A stretch of DNA of 48,228 bases, taken from positions 1-48,228 of IMG/VR virus record IMGVR_UViG_3300031539_008099, one strand, 5' to 3'. Origin of the DNA: a virus. Position 1 is the stretch's first letter. Each line of letters opens with the position of its first letter. Position numbers and translations under genes: made by a program. The notes beneath the pieces are model-generated. The model searched no databases. It saw nothing but the letters and a program-made list of their open reading frames with translations, and had not been told where the DNA came from. Shown here piece by piece: positions 1 to 8,201 of the stretch.

Positions 1-12
1 CTATTGACATTA

Positions 13-105
13 CTACTTTACCACCTTAACGGGATTTTTTACTTTCCTCGGTTTATCTTTCCGGTTATGCCTTTCACTGAGTTTAATATTGTGTCTCTTT
101 GACAT
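13..105 (-). CDS. Small basic protein, 30 aa
   Basis: A 30-residue lysine/arginine-rich ORF (MSKRHNIKLSERHNRK at the N-terminus) with no recognisable fold. The start is supported by AAGGGGG seven bases upstream of the ATG. It is a late member of the leftward unit that starts near 620. Ten of its residues are lysine, so nucleic acid binding is possible but is only a guess. Its stop is followed at once by the ATG at 10, the start of the gene that appears to cross the window ends. Confidence 0.6.
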   Translation of the reverse strand: MSKRHNIKLSERHNRKDKPRKVKNPVKVVK

Positions 106-162
106 ATTTACCCCCTTTATATTCGGTATGTTCAGAAGATTAGCCGGTGCCATAGTCTTGAT

Positions 163-339
163 TTACTTCTTGGGTTTTGAGCCTATTTCCACTGCGTTGA
201 CTGTTACCTGGTAACGCTTCCCCCCATTGTCAACCTTGAAAGCTCCATTGTAACCTCTTGAGCCAGTGGAGAATGTTTTTGCTTGTAGCTCAACTGTTGT
301 CAAGGTCTCGCCCAGTTCGCTTTTGATCGCCACTTTCAT
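163..339 (-). CDS. Hypothetical protein, 58 aa
   Basis: I do not recognise this small protein. It starts MKVAIKSELGE, and the ATG at 339 is chosen because GGAGGT lies seven bases upstream; the ATG 15 bases further upstream overlaps that ribosome binding site. The sequence alternates beta-type hydrophobic stretches and ends GSKPKK. Its 5' end overlaps the preceding gene by 50 bases, which suggests coupled translation in one leftward transcript. Confidence 0.65.
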   Translation of the reverse strand: MKVAIKSELGETLTTVELQAKTFSTGSRGYNGAFKVDNGGKRYQVTVNAVEIGSKPKK

Positions 340-520
340 GGTCCTTACCTCCATAGTATAGATTTCGGTTGTAAAGTGCCTGGCTATCAGCTTCTAACTT
401 CTGGAGATCCGGTATTAAGTTCTTTAGGCGCCGGCATACACTTTCCAATTCGCCAATTAGCCTTGCCACTTTACGAGTAGTCGGGGACATTGTCCTTAGT
501 GTTCTTTTCCTATATGCCAT
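290..520 (-). CDS. Small basic helical protein, first gene of the leftward unit
   Basis: A 76-residue protein, basic at the N-terminus (MAYRKRTLRTMSPTTRKVAR), followed by a predicted amphipathic helix (about residues 16-50) that could form a coiled coil. GAGAGGTG precedes the ATG. It is the first gene after the promoter at 591-619, with a leader of about 65 bases. The last 17 codons overlap the next gene in another frame. Function unknown. Confidence 0.65.
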   Translation of the reverse strand: MAYRKRTLRTMSPTTRKVARLIGELESVCRRLKNLIPDLQKLEADSQALYNRNLYYGGKDHESGDQKRTGRDLDNS

Positions 521-700
521 AAACTACACCTCTCTATTGCTATGGCATCGGCCGGTTATATTCTATTATTAAAGTACTTATAATGTTATTATTTTAGCAC
601 TATGTTAATTATTTGTCAATACCCTCTAATATATTCTTATTAGAATATTTATAGCATATATGCTAATAATAAAAAATTAAAGCTTCCGGCTAGTAGTAAT
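521..700. promoter_or_regulatory. AT-rich intergenic region with promoter and palindromes
   Basis: This gap separates the 3' end of the leftward accessory unit from the start of the next leftward unit. Besides the promoter at 591-619 it holds a perfect 14-base palindrome (TAGCATATATGCTA, about 653-666) and an inverted repeat with ATATTCT/AGAATAT arms (about 631-648). Very AT-rich. Such elements beside a promoter usually mark repressor operators; no repressor can be assigned. Confidence 0.55.
591..619 (-). promoter_or_regulatory. Sigma70-type promoter for leftward early unit
   Basis: On the reverse strand TTGACA (619-614) is followed after exactly 17 bases by TAAAAT (596-591). The start of the -10 sits in an 11-base motif CATAGTGCTAA that recurs at the same position in the rightward promoter at 10563-10591, so both are probably bound by the same regulator. 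Confidence 0.7.
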
Positions 701-1027
701 TTATTTTAAAATTTCTAAAATTTTTTGGCATTGGATCTTGATTTGATATTTTATATCATCTGGCATCTGAGCAAGAAGCTTGCTATCTATAAGCTCGATC
801 CTGGCATCTTTGCTTGCTCTCCCTCTAGGCACTAGCCTTTCAAGCCTCCACAATGGAGCAAGCTCCAGGTTCATCTTATCAAACCTAACTTCCCTAACTT
901 CACCAGTCCTTTGACTAACACCGTATTTCACCGGCCTGATCCATCCGCACATCGGGCACTGTAACCGCTCTACTGTAAACCCTTCCCCGGCATTTGGTGT
1001 TACCGCGTCCTTATAACTTTTAGCCAT
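701..1027 (-). CDS. Hypothetical protein with one CPxCG knuckle, 108 aa
   Basis: It starts MAKSYKDAVT at the ATG preceded by AAAGGAGG; an in-frame ATG 33 bases upstream lacks such a site. Residues about 22-28 read CPMCGWI, one half of a zinc-ribbon-like pair, but the second cysteine pair is missing apart from a lone Cys near the C-terminus. The rest is charged and probably helical. It is the last gene of the leftward accessory unit, just before the AT-rich region. Function unknown. Confidence 0.65.
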   Translation of the reverse strand: MAKSYKDAVTPNAGEGFTVERLQCPMCGWIRPVKYGVSQRTGEVREVRFDKMNLELAPLWRLERLVPRGRASKDARIELIDSKLLAQMPDDIKYQIKIQCQKILEILK

Positions 1028-1092
1028 ATTGCCTCCTTTTGGCTGCCTCAATGTTGACAAAAATTAAACAAGTGTACTATCATCTGTAGTAC

Positions 1093-1383
1093 TCATCTCT
1101 TCCCGATCAAGTAATAGCTATCAAGAACTTCCTTTAATTTAGTTTTGTCATCACAGTATTTGCAGCATAAATAAGCTATCCGTTGCGCAGAGTCATCAGA
1201 CTTGATTTCCTCTACCATTTTACCATTATAGTATAAGAGTATATTGTTACCTTCAAGTACAAGGCGGAACTTCAACCTTAAAATTGCTGGTGGTAAGGTG
1301 CTAGTGAGATCTACCTTTCTACTTTTTGGCTTTTCTACATGATCGACTTCAGCATCGGCTAATTTACTTGGTGATTTAGACAC
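1093..1383 (-). CDS. Hypothetical protein, 96 aa (GTG start)
   Basis: The ORF opens with GTG after AGGAGA. The N-terminal 25 residues are polar and basic. The middle carries a short beta-hairpin-like stretch (NNILLYYNGKMVEEI), followed by YLCCKYCDDKTKL, a cysteine cluster without a full zinc motif. No family recognised. It sits between two other small leftward genes of the accessory unit. Confidence 0.6.
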   Translation of the reverse strand: MSKSPSKLADAEVDHVEKPKSRKVDLTSTLPPAILRLKFRLVLEGNNILLYYNGKMVEEIKSDDSAQRIAYLCCKYCDDKTKLKEVLDSYYLIGKR

Positions 1384-1399
1384 ATCTTCTCCTAAAAAA

Positions 1400-1756
1400 C
1401 TACATTACTAACTGCCTGTTAATGGTATTGGTCAAGTCTTTCTTTTTAGTGTCAGATTTTACAGTCCTATTGCGGTTGTTTGAGCGTTTTTTTTGAAATT
1501 CTATTAACCCCTTGCCCCTCTTGGCCCGCGCATCAGTTGATAATTTTAACGGTGCCCGGGGTGGCTTAATTCTCTTCTTCGATATTTCATACTCTCGACC
1601 ACCATACCCGTTGTCCATAACAGGTTTTAGGCCAAGCCTTTTTTCCAAATGCTTTTGCCATACCTTATTATACGTAAAAATACTTGCCATAGGTTCAGCC
1701 TCATTCCAATTGATTATCGTTTCCTTCTCATAATTGCTCAACCTTTCTTTTGCCAT
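1400..1756 (-). CDS. Conserved mobile-element protein, 118 aa
   Basis: It begins MAKERLSNYEKETIINWNEA and continues with a segment containing SIFTYNK. This resembles small proteins I recall from phages and conjugative elements that begin ETIINFNEAE and contain VYTYNK, whose function is unknown. The C-terminal half is basic (KKRSNNRNRTVK), which fits nucleic acid contact. AAAGGAGGTGAT immediately precedes the ATG. It lies just downstream of the first methyltransferase. Confidence 0.65.
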   Translation of the reverse strand: MAKERLSNYEKETIINWNEAEPMASIFTYNKVWQKHLEKRLGLKPVMDNGYGGREYEISKKRIKPPRAPLKLSTDARAKRGKGLIEFQKKRSNNRNRTVKSDTKKKDLTNTINRQLVM

Positions 1757-1789
1757 ATCACCTCCTTTCAGTTGATATGCTGATTTTTC

Positions 1790-2881
1790 TCATAATCTCC
1801 TAACCGCTATAACATCCTCATACTCAATCTGTTTCACCTGCGGATATTTTTGGTGGTATATAATCCGCCAGAACGATTGGGATGGTAACTTCCGGTAAAA
1901 TCTCTCCTTGAACTCAAAGCCAGCTTGCTCACATAGCTTAATCGTGTCCAAGTCTAATCTAACTACCTGCTTATTGCGGATGAAATTCTTGAGAACCAGT
2001 ATCATTAAGCCGTTGGGTTTGAGAACCTTATGACATTGTTGATAAATTTGGAGCATAGCCTGGAGATAGGTTTCACCCTTGAGGTTACCAATATTGTCTA
2101 CCTCAACTGAATATTTACCCTCAAAATACCCCTTAGCTGCCTTGTTCCCTTCACTTGTAAATACATCTGGCCTCTGCATCTTAGCCAATCCCTTTTCTAC
2201 ACGCCTTTTTTGCCTCTCAATATTCATATTCTCGGCGCTGTAAACCCGCCCAGCCAAGTTCGGATCCATATAATGTCCATATTTTGCTATACCCCCACCA
2301 GACATAGCCTCCTCATAAGGTGGGCTGGTAACAATGCTATCTATTGAACCATAGGGAAGATTGCCTATATTCTTATTATTGGGGCTATAGCCTTCACCAA
2401 TGCTTGGATGACTTCCCCTCCCAAACCTCGCAGAAGTAGGGTCTTTAGCCAATCTTTCCCAAAAAGGACTTCGGCTGGGTCCGCTTGCCCCTGTTTCGGC
2501 ATAAGGTGGTGAAGTAACAATCGCATCAGCCAACAAGCCTTCTAAGTTCCTGGCATCGCCCTGTATTATCTGGCAAGTTCCCATCTCGTATCCTAGTTGT
2601 GGCTTCATTCTGACTATCTGCCAATTTTGGTAGCACATATCACAAAACTTATCCTCTAATTCAACCAACACCACATCCCGACCTATCGTGCAAGCCAGCA
2701 TTTGGGTCCCCATCCCTGCCATTGGGTCTAAAATCACATCGCCTGGCTTGGTATAGCGCTCTGTTATCCACAGGCATAATTGAGCATCCATCTTAGCAGG
2801 ATGAGCAAAGCTATCAGGGATAAAGAAGTCTTTGCGAAATGCAGTATCTCTTTTGAATTTTATTACTTCAATCTGCTTCAT
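1790..2881 (-). CDS. DNA methyltransferase, copy 1 (SPPY type)
   Basis: A SAM-dependent DNA amino-methyltransferase. Motif I is LDPMAGMGT (residues 51-59). The catalytic motif IV occurs twice, as TSPPY at 123-127 and again at 185-189. SPPY is typical of N4-cytosine and some N6-adenine enzymes, so the methylated base cannot be called. Copy 2 (3784-4764) is nearly identical at both ends but differs between and after the SPPY motifs, which is where target choice may lie. Start ATG follows GGAGCTAACGAA. No restriction endonuclease partner is obvious, so self-protection of viral DNA is a likely role. Confidence 0.88.
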   Translation of the reverse strand: MKQIEVIKFKRDTAFRKDFFIPDSFAHPAKMDAQLCLWITERYTKPGDVILDPMAGMGTQMLACTIGRDVVLVELEDKFCDMCYQNWQIVRMKPQLGYEMGTCQIIQGDARNLEGLLADAIVTSPPYAETGASGPSRSPFWERLAKDPTSARFGRGSHPSIGEGYSPNNKNIGNLPYGSIDSIVTSPPYEEAMSGGGIAKYGHYMDPNLAGRVYSAENMNIERQKRRVEKGLAKMQRPDVFTSEGNKAAKGYFEGKYSVEVDNIGNLKGETYLQAMLQIYQQCHKVLKPNGLMILVLKNFIRNKQVVRLDLDTIKLCEQAGFEFKERFYRKLPSQSFWRIIYHQKYPQVKQIEYEDVIAVRRL

Positions 2882-2927
2882 TTCGTTAGCTCCATTACTT
2901 TCCTGGCAATACCTTCGCGCTGCTATT

Positions 2928-3776
2928 TCACACTTCTAGGTTCCCAAAAAGTTGTATTCTTTCAAGTTTAGCCATATCAAATAATTCCAATTGCCCTTTT
3001 TCCTGTGGTGTTCGTAGGTCTACTTCTTCCAAAGGGAAACATGAACTATGTAAATAGCATTGACCCTCAAACCTACCATAGTTCCGCCTTATATGCTCAT
3101 CTATTAGAATTGCGGATTGCCATTCCCTTTTCGATGCTTTAATTGAGCGCCATTCAGTATTACGATGGAATGGACATCCTATGCAAGATGATTTAGGGAC
3201 AGCTAGCCCATTATAATTTTGTTGGAGCCACAACTTACATTGAGTCCTGTTTATTGGCTTCATTTGCAATAAGGGAAATTTATTTATTACCAGCTTATCT
3301 CGGCTAATATTTGCTCGTGATACCTCATCTGTGCTAATCCCAATCCAAAGTTCTATTGCCCCCAACGGAATATGTTGCCTTGGTTTTATTCCAAGTAGTT
3401 TTCGCAATTCCCTTGATATTGGAATCAACTTGTAGTCAGTTGTGCATTGCCGCTTCGCTAGTCCCTTCTTACCCCTTTTATCTACCACGTGAAATGGAAT
3501 TGATATATACCGATTATTCCCCTTACCACTAATTCGCTTGCCTTCTAACATATCATCCTTAATATTCCCTGAAGATACTTTTATAATTGGTATCCCTGCT
3601 TTTTGAGCTTCCTGCTCGAGCCACTCTAAATGTTTATAAGTAGCTTGGGATTCCCAACCAGTATCAGCAAAAATAGCAAAGTCGGGTTTTGGCAGTTCAC
3701 CCTTACAAGCCATAAGCAATATAGTTGAACTTTGCACACCTGCTCCTAATGATAAGGCCGTCAATTTATATGCCAT
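2928..3776 (-). CDS. PP-loop ATP pyrophosphatase, PAPS reductase-like
   Basis: An adenine nucleotide alpha-hydrolase-like protein of 282 residues. The PP-loop is LSLGAGVQSS (residues 8-17), followed by FADTGWES. A cysteine cluster SSCIGCPFH lies near residue 200 and RQCTTDYK near 110. This family (PAPS reductase/DndC-like) adenylates substrates or handles sulfur, and phage versions are mostly uncharacterised. The C-terminus contains QLELF, which matches the bacterial sliding-clamp-binding consensus QL(S/D)LF. It sits between two methyltransferase copies, which suggests a DNA or nucleotide modification role. The ribosome binding site is weak (GAAAAG). Confidence 0.82.
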   Translation of the reverse strand: MAYKLTALSLGAGVQSSTILLMACKGELPKPDFAIFADTGWESQATYKHLEWLEQEAQKAGIPIIKVSSGNIKDDMLEGKRISGKGNNRYISIPFHVVDKRGKKGLAKRQCTTDYKLIPISRELRKLLGIKPRQHIPLGAIELWIGISTDEVSRANISRDKLVINKFPLLQMKPINRTQCKLWLQQNYNGLAVPKSSCIGCPFHRNTEWRSIKASKREWQSAILIDEHIRRNYGRFEGQCYLHSSCFPLEEVDLRTPQEKGQLELFDMAKLERIQLFGNLEV

Positions 3777-3783
3777 ATTCTTT

Positions 3784-4764
3784 TCATAATCTCCTAAACG
3801 CTATAACATCCTCATACTCGATTTGCTTCACCTGCGGATATTTTTGGTGATATATAATCCTCCAGAATGATTGAGATGGTAACTTCCTGTAAAATCTCTC
3901 CATAAACTCAAAACCCGCTTGCTCACATAGTTTAATCGTGTCCAAATCCAAAGGGACTATCTGCTTATTGCGGATGAAGTTCTTTAAGACTAGAATCATT
4001 AAGCCTTCGGGCTTTAATACTATATGGCATTGTTGATAGACTTGTAGCATAGCCTGGAGATAGGTTTCTCCCTTTAAGTTGCCGATATTATCCTTACTAT
4101 GACTATACCTTGGATTAACAACCATAGAACCCTTAGTTAAAGCTCTAGCTGTCTCCTTAGAGATTAAGCCCTTATCTATTTTAGCTTGTAATCTCTCACC
4201 GCTTTTATCTATACCCCCTTCACAAAATCCCTCATATGGTGGGCTGGTAACAATACTATCTATTGAACCATAGGGAAGGTTGCCTATATTACTCTGGTCT
4301 CTCTGTGTGTACCAGCTATCAGGCGACTCATCGGTATAGGGAATCATGCCAGCCCGGGAGCCTCTCATCCCCCCATCCATTCTGTTTGTGTATGGCGGGC
4401 TCGTTACTACACAATCAGCTAGCAAGCCTTCTAAGTTTCTGGCATCGCCCTGAATTATCTGGCAAGTTCCCATCTCATATCCAAGCTGTGGCTTCATCTT
4501 CACTATCTGCCAATTTTGATAGCACATATTACAAAACTTATCCTCTAGCTCGACTAAAACTACATCCCGACCTATCGTGCAAGCCAGCATTTGAGTTCCC
4601 ATTCCTGCCATTGGGTCTAAAATCACATCGCCTGGCTTGGTATAGCGCTCTGTTATCCACAGGCATAATTGAGCATCCATTTTGGCGGGATGAGCAAAGC
4701 TATCAGGGATAAAGAAATCCTTGCGAAACTGTGTATCCCTTCTGAATTTTATTACTTCAATCAT
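3784..4764 (-). CDS. DNA methyltransferase, copy 2 (SPPY type)
   Basis: A 326-residue paralogue of the enzyme at 1790-2881. Motif I DPMAGMGT is at residues 50-57, with TSPPY near 121-125 and again near 173-177. The first 120 and last 90 residues match copy 1 almost exactly, and the phrases NIGNLPYGSIDS and NIGNLKGETYLQAM are shared. The segments after each SPPY differ completely in sequence and length. The start follows AAAGGA. Divergent central segments between conserved ends suggest different sequence specificities. Confidence 0.88.
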   Translation of the reverse strand: MIEVIKFRRDTQFRKDFFIPDSFAHPAKMDAQLCLWITERYTKPGDVILDPMAGMGTQMLACTIGRDVVLVELEDKFCNMCYQNWQIVKMKPQLGYEMGTCQIIQGDARNLEGLLADCVVTSPPYTNRMDGGMRGSRAGMIPYTDESPDSWYTQRDQSNIGNLPYGSIDSIVTSPPYEGFCEGGIDKSGERLQAKIDKGLISKETARALTKGSMVVNPRYSHSKDNIGNLKGETYLQAMLQVYQQCHIVLKPEGLMILVLKNFIRNKQIVPLDLDTIKLCEQAGFEFMERFYRKLPSQSFWRIIYHQKYPQVKQIEYEDVIAFRRL

Positions 4765-4936
4765 ATAAATCCTTTAGCTTCCGCTCTATCTCCAGGAATA
4801 TAGGCCACCGCTTAGTAAAGTCGTAAAAGTTATAGCCCAGTTCCTCAGCTAATTTCTCAAGTGATATTTCGCTATCAAGCCATTTAGCCATAAAACCCAG
4901 TATTTTACCCGTCATCAACCAGTCTATCTGCTTCAC
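4757..4936 (-). CDS. Small acidic/aromatic protein, 59 aa (GTG start)
   Basis: A short ORF (MKQIDWLMTGKILGFM at the N-terminus) that opens with GTG after the module GGAGCTAACGAA, which also precedes the starts at 2881 and 5839 and, as a variant, 8201. Its stop overlaps the start of methyltransferase copy 2 by 8 bases, so the two are probably translationally coupled. Predicted helical; LEKLAEELG could be part of a helix-turn-helix, but it is too short to assign. Confidence 0.55.
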   Translation of the reverse strand: MKQIDWLMTGKILGFMAKWLDSEISLEKLAEELGYNFYDFTKRWPIFLEIERKLKDLYD

Positions 4937-4957
4937 TTCGTTAGCTCCATTGTCTTC

Positions 4958-5839
4958 CTATACTCCAAACTCCGTGTCCCATTTTATTATCGTATCTACT
5001 ATCTCGGCATATCTCTTTCTACTTATATATTTATTATTCCCCTGTAACTCACGAAGCGATTCAAGTGCTTCGTCATCATGCCCCCCATATTTGCCAACTA
5101 CAAACTCCCCCAACTCGTTCCGCTTTATCAATGACCTATTGGCTATAAGGGCAAAAATGCTGAATAGCGAAGCCATATCTCTTTGAAACTCACCGAGTTT
5201 GCTTAAAAGATGTTCCCTTTCCTGCCGTAGTTCTTTATCTAAAGTTGCTTCCTCTAGACTAGCCTTCACGACTTCAACAGTGGGTTCAATGAAATACCTA
5301 TTTACTCCTCTGCTCTTTAGAAATATGTTCACAGCTTCCTGAAAGGCTAATGCTGTTCTGTGCCCCTCATCGCTCTGTAACAACTCCTGCTTGTCACGAT
5401 TAGCGGCTGCCAAGATCTCTTTATGGGCAGCCCTCATAAAAGCAGCCAGCAGGGAATCATCCAAAGTGGGGTTATCATTCCTGCGACAATGCCTCTTGAT
5501 AACTAATTTATCTCCCCACGGTTGCATCAATCCCACTCCATCTGGTAATTCGCCAATCTGCACAATGTCTTTAGGTGCTACGAACCAGAATTCGTGGAAG
5601 CAGTTTTTAACCCACTGATGCTTTTGTGCGTTTTGTAATTCATGAATAAAATCAGACCTGGCCACTTTTATTTCAAACGCCGACCTAGTAATCCCCTTAG
5701 ATGGCCACAAACTAAAAACAGCAACATCAATCCACCGAGTCTGGTATGAACCAGTGGCATCAGGAACTTGCTCTAGCACTATATGGGCATCACCCTCGTA
5801 TCTCTTGCGAATTAACCTGACCAAATCCTCTGCTTTCAC
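4958..5839 (-). CDS. PD-(D/E)XK nuclease-like protein (MmcB-like N-terminus)
   Basis: The N-terminal 125 residues fit a PD-(D/E)XK nuclease-type fold: WIDVAVFSLW supplies the Asp strand and AFEIKVARSDF the E-x-K strand, followed by EFWFVAPKD and GVGLMQPWGDKL as in MmcB-like proteins. The remaining half is helical and charged with possible coiled coil. I place the start at the GTG (5839) because GGAGCTAACGAA lies just upstream; an ATG 39 bases earlier would overlap the integrase gene. Likely a repair or DNA-processing enzyme in the cluster with the integrase and methyltransferases. Confidence 0.68.
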   Translation of the reverse strand: MKAEDLVRLIRKRYEGDAHIVLEQVPDATGSYQTRWIDVAVFSLWPSKGITRSAFEIKVARSDFIHELQNAQKHQWVKNCFHEFWFVAPKDIVQIGELPDGVGLMQPWGDKLVIKRHCRRNDNPTLDDSLLAAFMRAAHKEILAAANRDKQELLQSDEGHRTALAFQEAVNIFLKSRGVNRYFIEPTVEVVKASLEEATLDKELRQEREHLLSKLGEFQRDMASLFSIFALIANRSLIKRNELGEFVVGKYGGHDDEALESLRELQGNNKYISRKRYAEIVDTIIKWDTEFGV

Positions 5840-5843
5840 TTCG

Positions 5844-6707
5844 TTAGCTCCAAAATCGCAATAGCGGATGCTTAGCAAAAATATCTTTATCGCCTTCGGC
5901 CTCTAAAGTTACCACTTTCGTTCCCTCTAACCCAATGAATGAACTGGCATGGTATCGCGCATCCATCGCCAAGTCCCCTTCTGAACCACCCTTCCACCTA
6001 AGAAATTGGTGAACGCTAAAGGGATCCAAGTCTGAAGTATGCAGTACGCTCAAGACAGTGCGCCTAATACTATGCCAACCCAACCGATATTGCTTCAATT
6101 TCTCTAAACCACCGGAATTATTCACAATCCGCCAAAACACCTGAGCCATCCCTGTAAGGCTATAAATCTCATTGAAGTCGTGGGCCTCTAGGTAAGTATG
6201 GATCTCCGGTGGGACCAAATGGTATCTTTCTCGCCCATGCTTAAGAGTAGCAACAAATAGTGTATTATTAACAAGGTCAACATCACCAGCTTTAAGGTTC
6301 GCCATTTCCTGGCGTCTGAGCCCATAGATAGTAGAAAGAGCCAAAAAAGCAGATTCATCACTATGTAGTTTCCCACTCTTTGCTGCATTGACCATAATTT
6401 TTATGAGCTCGGGGTCCAGCGCCGGCTTATTTTCATCTCTCTGCCCTATCTGGGGTGCTTCACCCCGCCTGAATGGCCACTCAACCCCATTAACCACAAA
6501 CAGCCTGCGGACTATACGGAAGGCAAAGCTCCTAGTACCAGTCGATTTATTATTCCCTTTCAGCCTCTCCATATATTTGGTAACGGATTCCCTGTCCATG
6601 CCGTTAGCATGATCAAGAAAGTCCCCGGCATAGCTCAAGTAATGACTTTTATTTTTACTCATAACTAGGTTTGAAGAATATTTCTCTAAAAGTTCAGCTT
6701 TATCCAT
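5844..6707 (-). CDS. Tyrosine recombinase (integrase)
   Basis: A 287-residue phage-type integrase. It has an N-terminal SAM-like arm (residues 1-75) and a catalytic domain with Arg in YGLRRQE (131/132), Lys in TLKHGRE (156), HSIRR (H212, R215), RWKG near 238 and the nucleophile Tyr in ARYHAS (252). It would catalyse site-specific integration and excision, so the element is probably temperate. AAGGCGG precedes the ATG. The excisionase-like proteins at 12661 and 40474 are possible partners. I could not locate attP. Confidence 0.88.
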   Translation of the reverse strand: MDKAELLEKYSSNLVMSKNKSHYLSYAGDFLDHANGMDRESVTKYMERLKGNNKSTGTRSFAFRIVRRLFVVNGVEWPFRRGEAPQIGQRDENKPALDPELIKIMVNAAKSGKLHSDESAFLALSTIYGLRRQEMANLKAGDVDLVNNTLFVATLKHGRERYHLVPPEIHTYLEAHDFNEIYSLTGMAQVFWRIVNNSGGLEKLKQYRLGWHSIRRTVLSVLHTSDLDPFSVHQFLRWKGGSEGDLAMDARYHASSFIGLEGTKVVTLEAEGDKDIFAKHPLLRFWS

Positions 6708-6724
6708 TTAACCGCCTTTAGGAA

Positions 6725-6898
6725 TTACCTCCATAGCTCCTCTATTATTAGCATACCAAATGCAATTGTAAGGGCACCAGCAACTACCCCCAGCAGACTA
6801 GACACAAAGCAGCTGGGAAGATACCCATACGTTAGATATCCAACAATAATACTGTTTACAACTGCAACTACTACTAAGGTAACCCATTTTCTATTCAT
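6725..6898 (-). CDS. Small two-helix membrane protein, 57 aa
   Basis: Two hydrophobic segments are visible, about residues 5-22 (VTLVVVAVVNSIIVGYL) and 31-51 (FVSSLLGVVAGALTIAF), joined by a short loop with one Cys. Its ATG overlaps the stop of the upstream gene as ATGA, indicating coupled translation. A role as a holin or envelope protein is possible but not shown. It sits between the integrase and the deoxyribosyltransferase-like gene. Confidence 0.6.
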   Translation of the reverse strand: MNRKWVTLVVVAVVNSIIVGYLTYGYLPSCFVSSLLGVVAGALTIAFGMLIIEELWR

Positions 6899-7350
6899 TT
6901 TCTATTCTCGAAGGAATGTTTTAATCCTTGAATCATTAAGTTCAATTCCTCAGTTCTGAATAAACCGTTTGCAAGCCCATACATAACATCAAATTCCCCC
7001 TTTGGGAAATCACCGTAGATATACAATCCCTTACCTTGCCCTACGGCATAGCCAGCTTCTAAATGCGAGCTCCTACCACAAGGCATAAGCATCACAACGG
7101 CATCAGCCCAATCTAGCCACTTCCTATCTTCCTTAAAGGCGCGCTGTGTTCTATAGTCCGCAAGCATCTCAATAGCATCGTAATATTTCAAGTCATCTTC
7201 GTTATCAACTAACTCCGACCAGTGGAATGAATACCTGCTATCCGAGGCACGGCAAAATGCGTCAACCTCAAATCCTTCTTGCTCTAGCCTCTTGGCTAGT
7301 AGCAAAACACGCTCTTGGTTCTTCCAGCTAGAGGCTATGTATATCTTCAT
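6895..7350 (-). CDS. Nucleoside 2-deoxyribosyltransferase-like protein
   Basis: It starts MKIYIASSWKN, the first strand of the deoxyribosyltransferase-like fold, and contains WADAVVMLMPCGRSSHLEAGYA, where Glu98 in the HLEAG motif matches the catalytic glutamate of the family. Members cleave or exchange the base of deoxynucleosides or deoxynucleotides; phage copies are usually tied to nucleotide pools or base modification. It overlaps its neighbours on both sides by ATGA and is probably co-translated with the radical SAM-like gene. The substrate cannot be deduced. Confidence 0.78.
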   Translation of the reverse strand: MKIYIASSWKNQERVLLLAKRLEQEGFEVDAFCRASDSRYSFHWSELVDNEDDLKYYDAIEMLADYRTQRAFKEDRKWLDWADAVVMLMPCGRSSHLEAGYAVGQGKGLYIYGDFPKGEFDVMYGLANGLFRTEELNLMIQGLKHSFENRK

Positions 7351-8201
7351 CCTGGCATTTCCTGCCTTAATTTAGCCTTATCGCTTTCCCAGAACACATC
7401 ATCCATTAAAGCATCAGGAACAAGTAAGTCTCTTAAATTATTTTTAAGGAACACAGGTATTCCAGCCTTATCAGCAGCCTTGACTATCTCCTCTACCCAG
7501 GAAATCTCAGGCGGTTTATAAGGCTTTGTTTGAGCACCGATGATTACCCAATCAAGATATTTAACAATTTGCTCGGTTGTATATTTTACTGATGTAGACC
7601 AATCTAGCAGAGGTTCAAATGACATATACTTCACTTCCGCATCTACCTGCTGTAACCATTTACTTCCTATCCAAGCCATACTAGCATTAGCAGCCGTAAC
7701 TCCCACCCAGCAATTATCTGGAAAGGGACTGAACTTGATTAGGTTCTGTGGCTGCTTGGTGAGGAGATAGAAGCGGTGCTTGGGACTATTCCTTATTACC
7801 CAAAATATATTTTCTTGCCACTCTCTGGGTATCCAACCCCCAAATAGCTCTCCCATATCACAAACGAAAATGCCTTTGGCACTTTGCCTATGTGTTACTA
7901 ACCTATTGCTTCCCCATCGGCTTTGCTTGGTTAATGGTTCTGTGACTTTTTCAGGCCAGAAGCGGGGATAGAAGGGGGCATCATAACGGCTATCTACTTC
8001 CCAACCATTCCCCTTGTGGAGCCACCCTTCTTGCAAAGGAGCTACATTTCGGTTAGCCAAATACCTCTGCTTCAGCCGCCCATTAGCCAGCTTCCTTGCG
8101 TAGCAGTAAGGGCAATTATTTAAGCAGCCAGTTATAGGGTTGAACGTATAACCTTGGCTACCATCTGGATTCTTTACCCATTCAATCTTTGTTTTGTTCA
8201 T
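7347..8201 (-). CDS. Phage Gp37/Gp68-like (DUF5131) radical SAM-type protein
   Basis: A 284-residue protein that starts MNKTKIEWVKNPDGSQGYTFNP, characteristic of the phage Gp37/Gp68 family. Cysteines at 26, 30 and 33 (CLNNCPYC) form a CX3CX2C radical SAM-type cluster site, and later motifs LLTKQP, WVGVTA, SFEPLL and WVIIGAQT follow the family pattern. Members are widespread in phages and mobile elements and their substrate is unknown. It starts after GGAGGTAACGAA. Confidence 0.85.
   Translation of the reverse strand: MNKTKIEWVKNPDGSQGYTFNPITGCLNNCPYCYARKLANGRLKQRYLANRNVAPLQEGWLHKGNGWEVDSRYDAPFYPRFWPEKVTEPLTKQSRWGSNRLVTHRQSAKGIFVCDMGELFGGWIPREWQENIFWVIRNSPKHRFYLLTKQPQNLIKFSPFPDNCWVGVTAANASMAWIGSKWLQQVDAEVKYMSFEPLLDWSTSVKYTTEQIVKYLDWVIIGAQTKPYKPPEISWVEEIVKAADKAGIPVFLKNNLRDLLVPDALMDDVFWESDKAKLRQEMPG

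Noticed and set aside
1790-4764. Diversity-generating retroelement acting on the methyltransferases
   Set aside because: No reverse transcriptase or template repeat is present, and the differences are whole-segment rather than adenine-directed.
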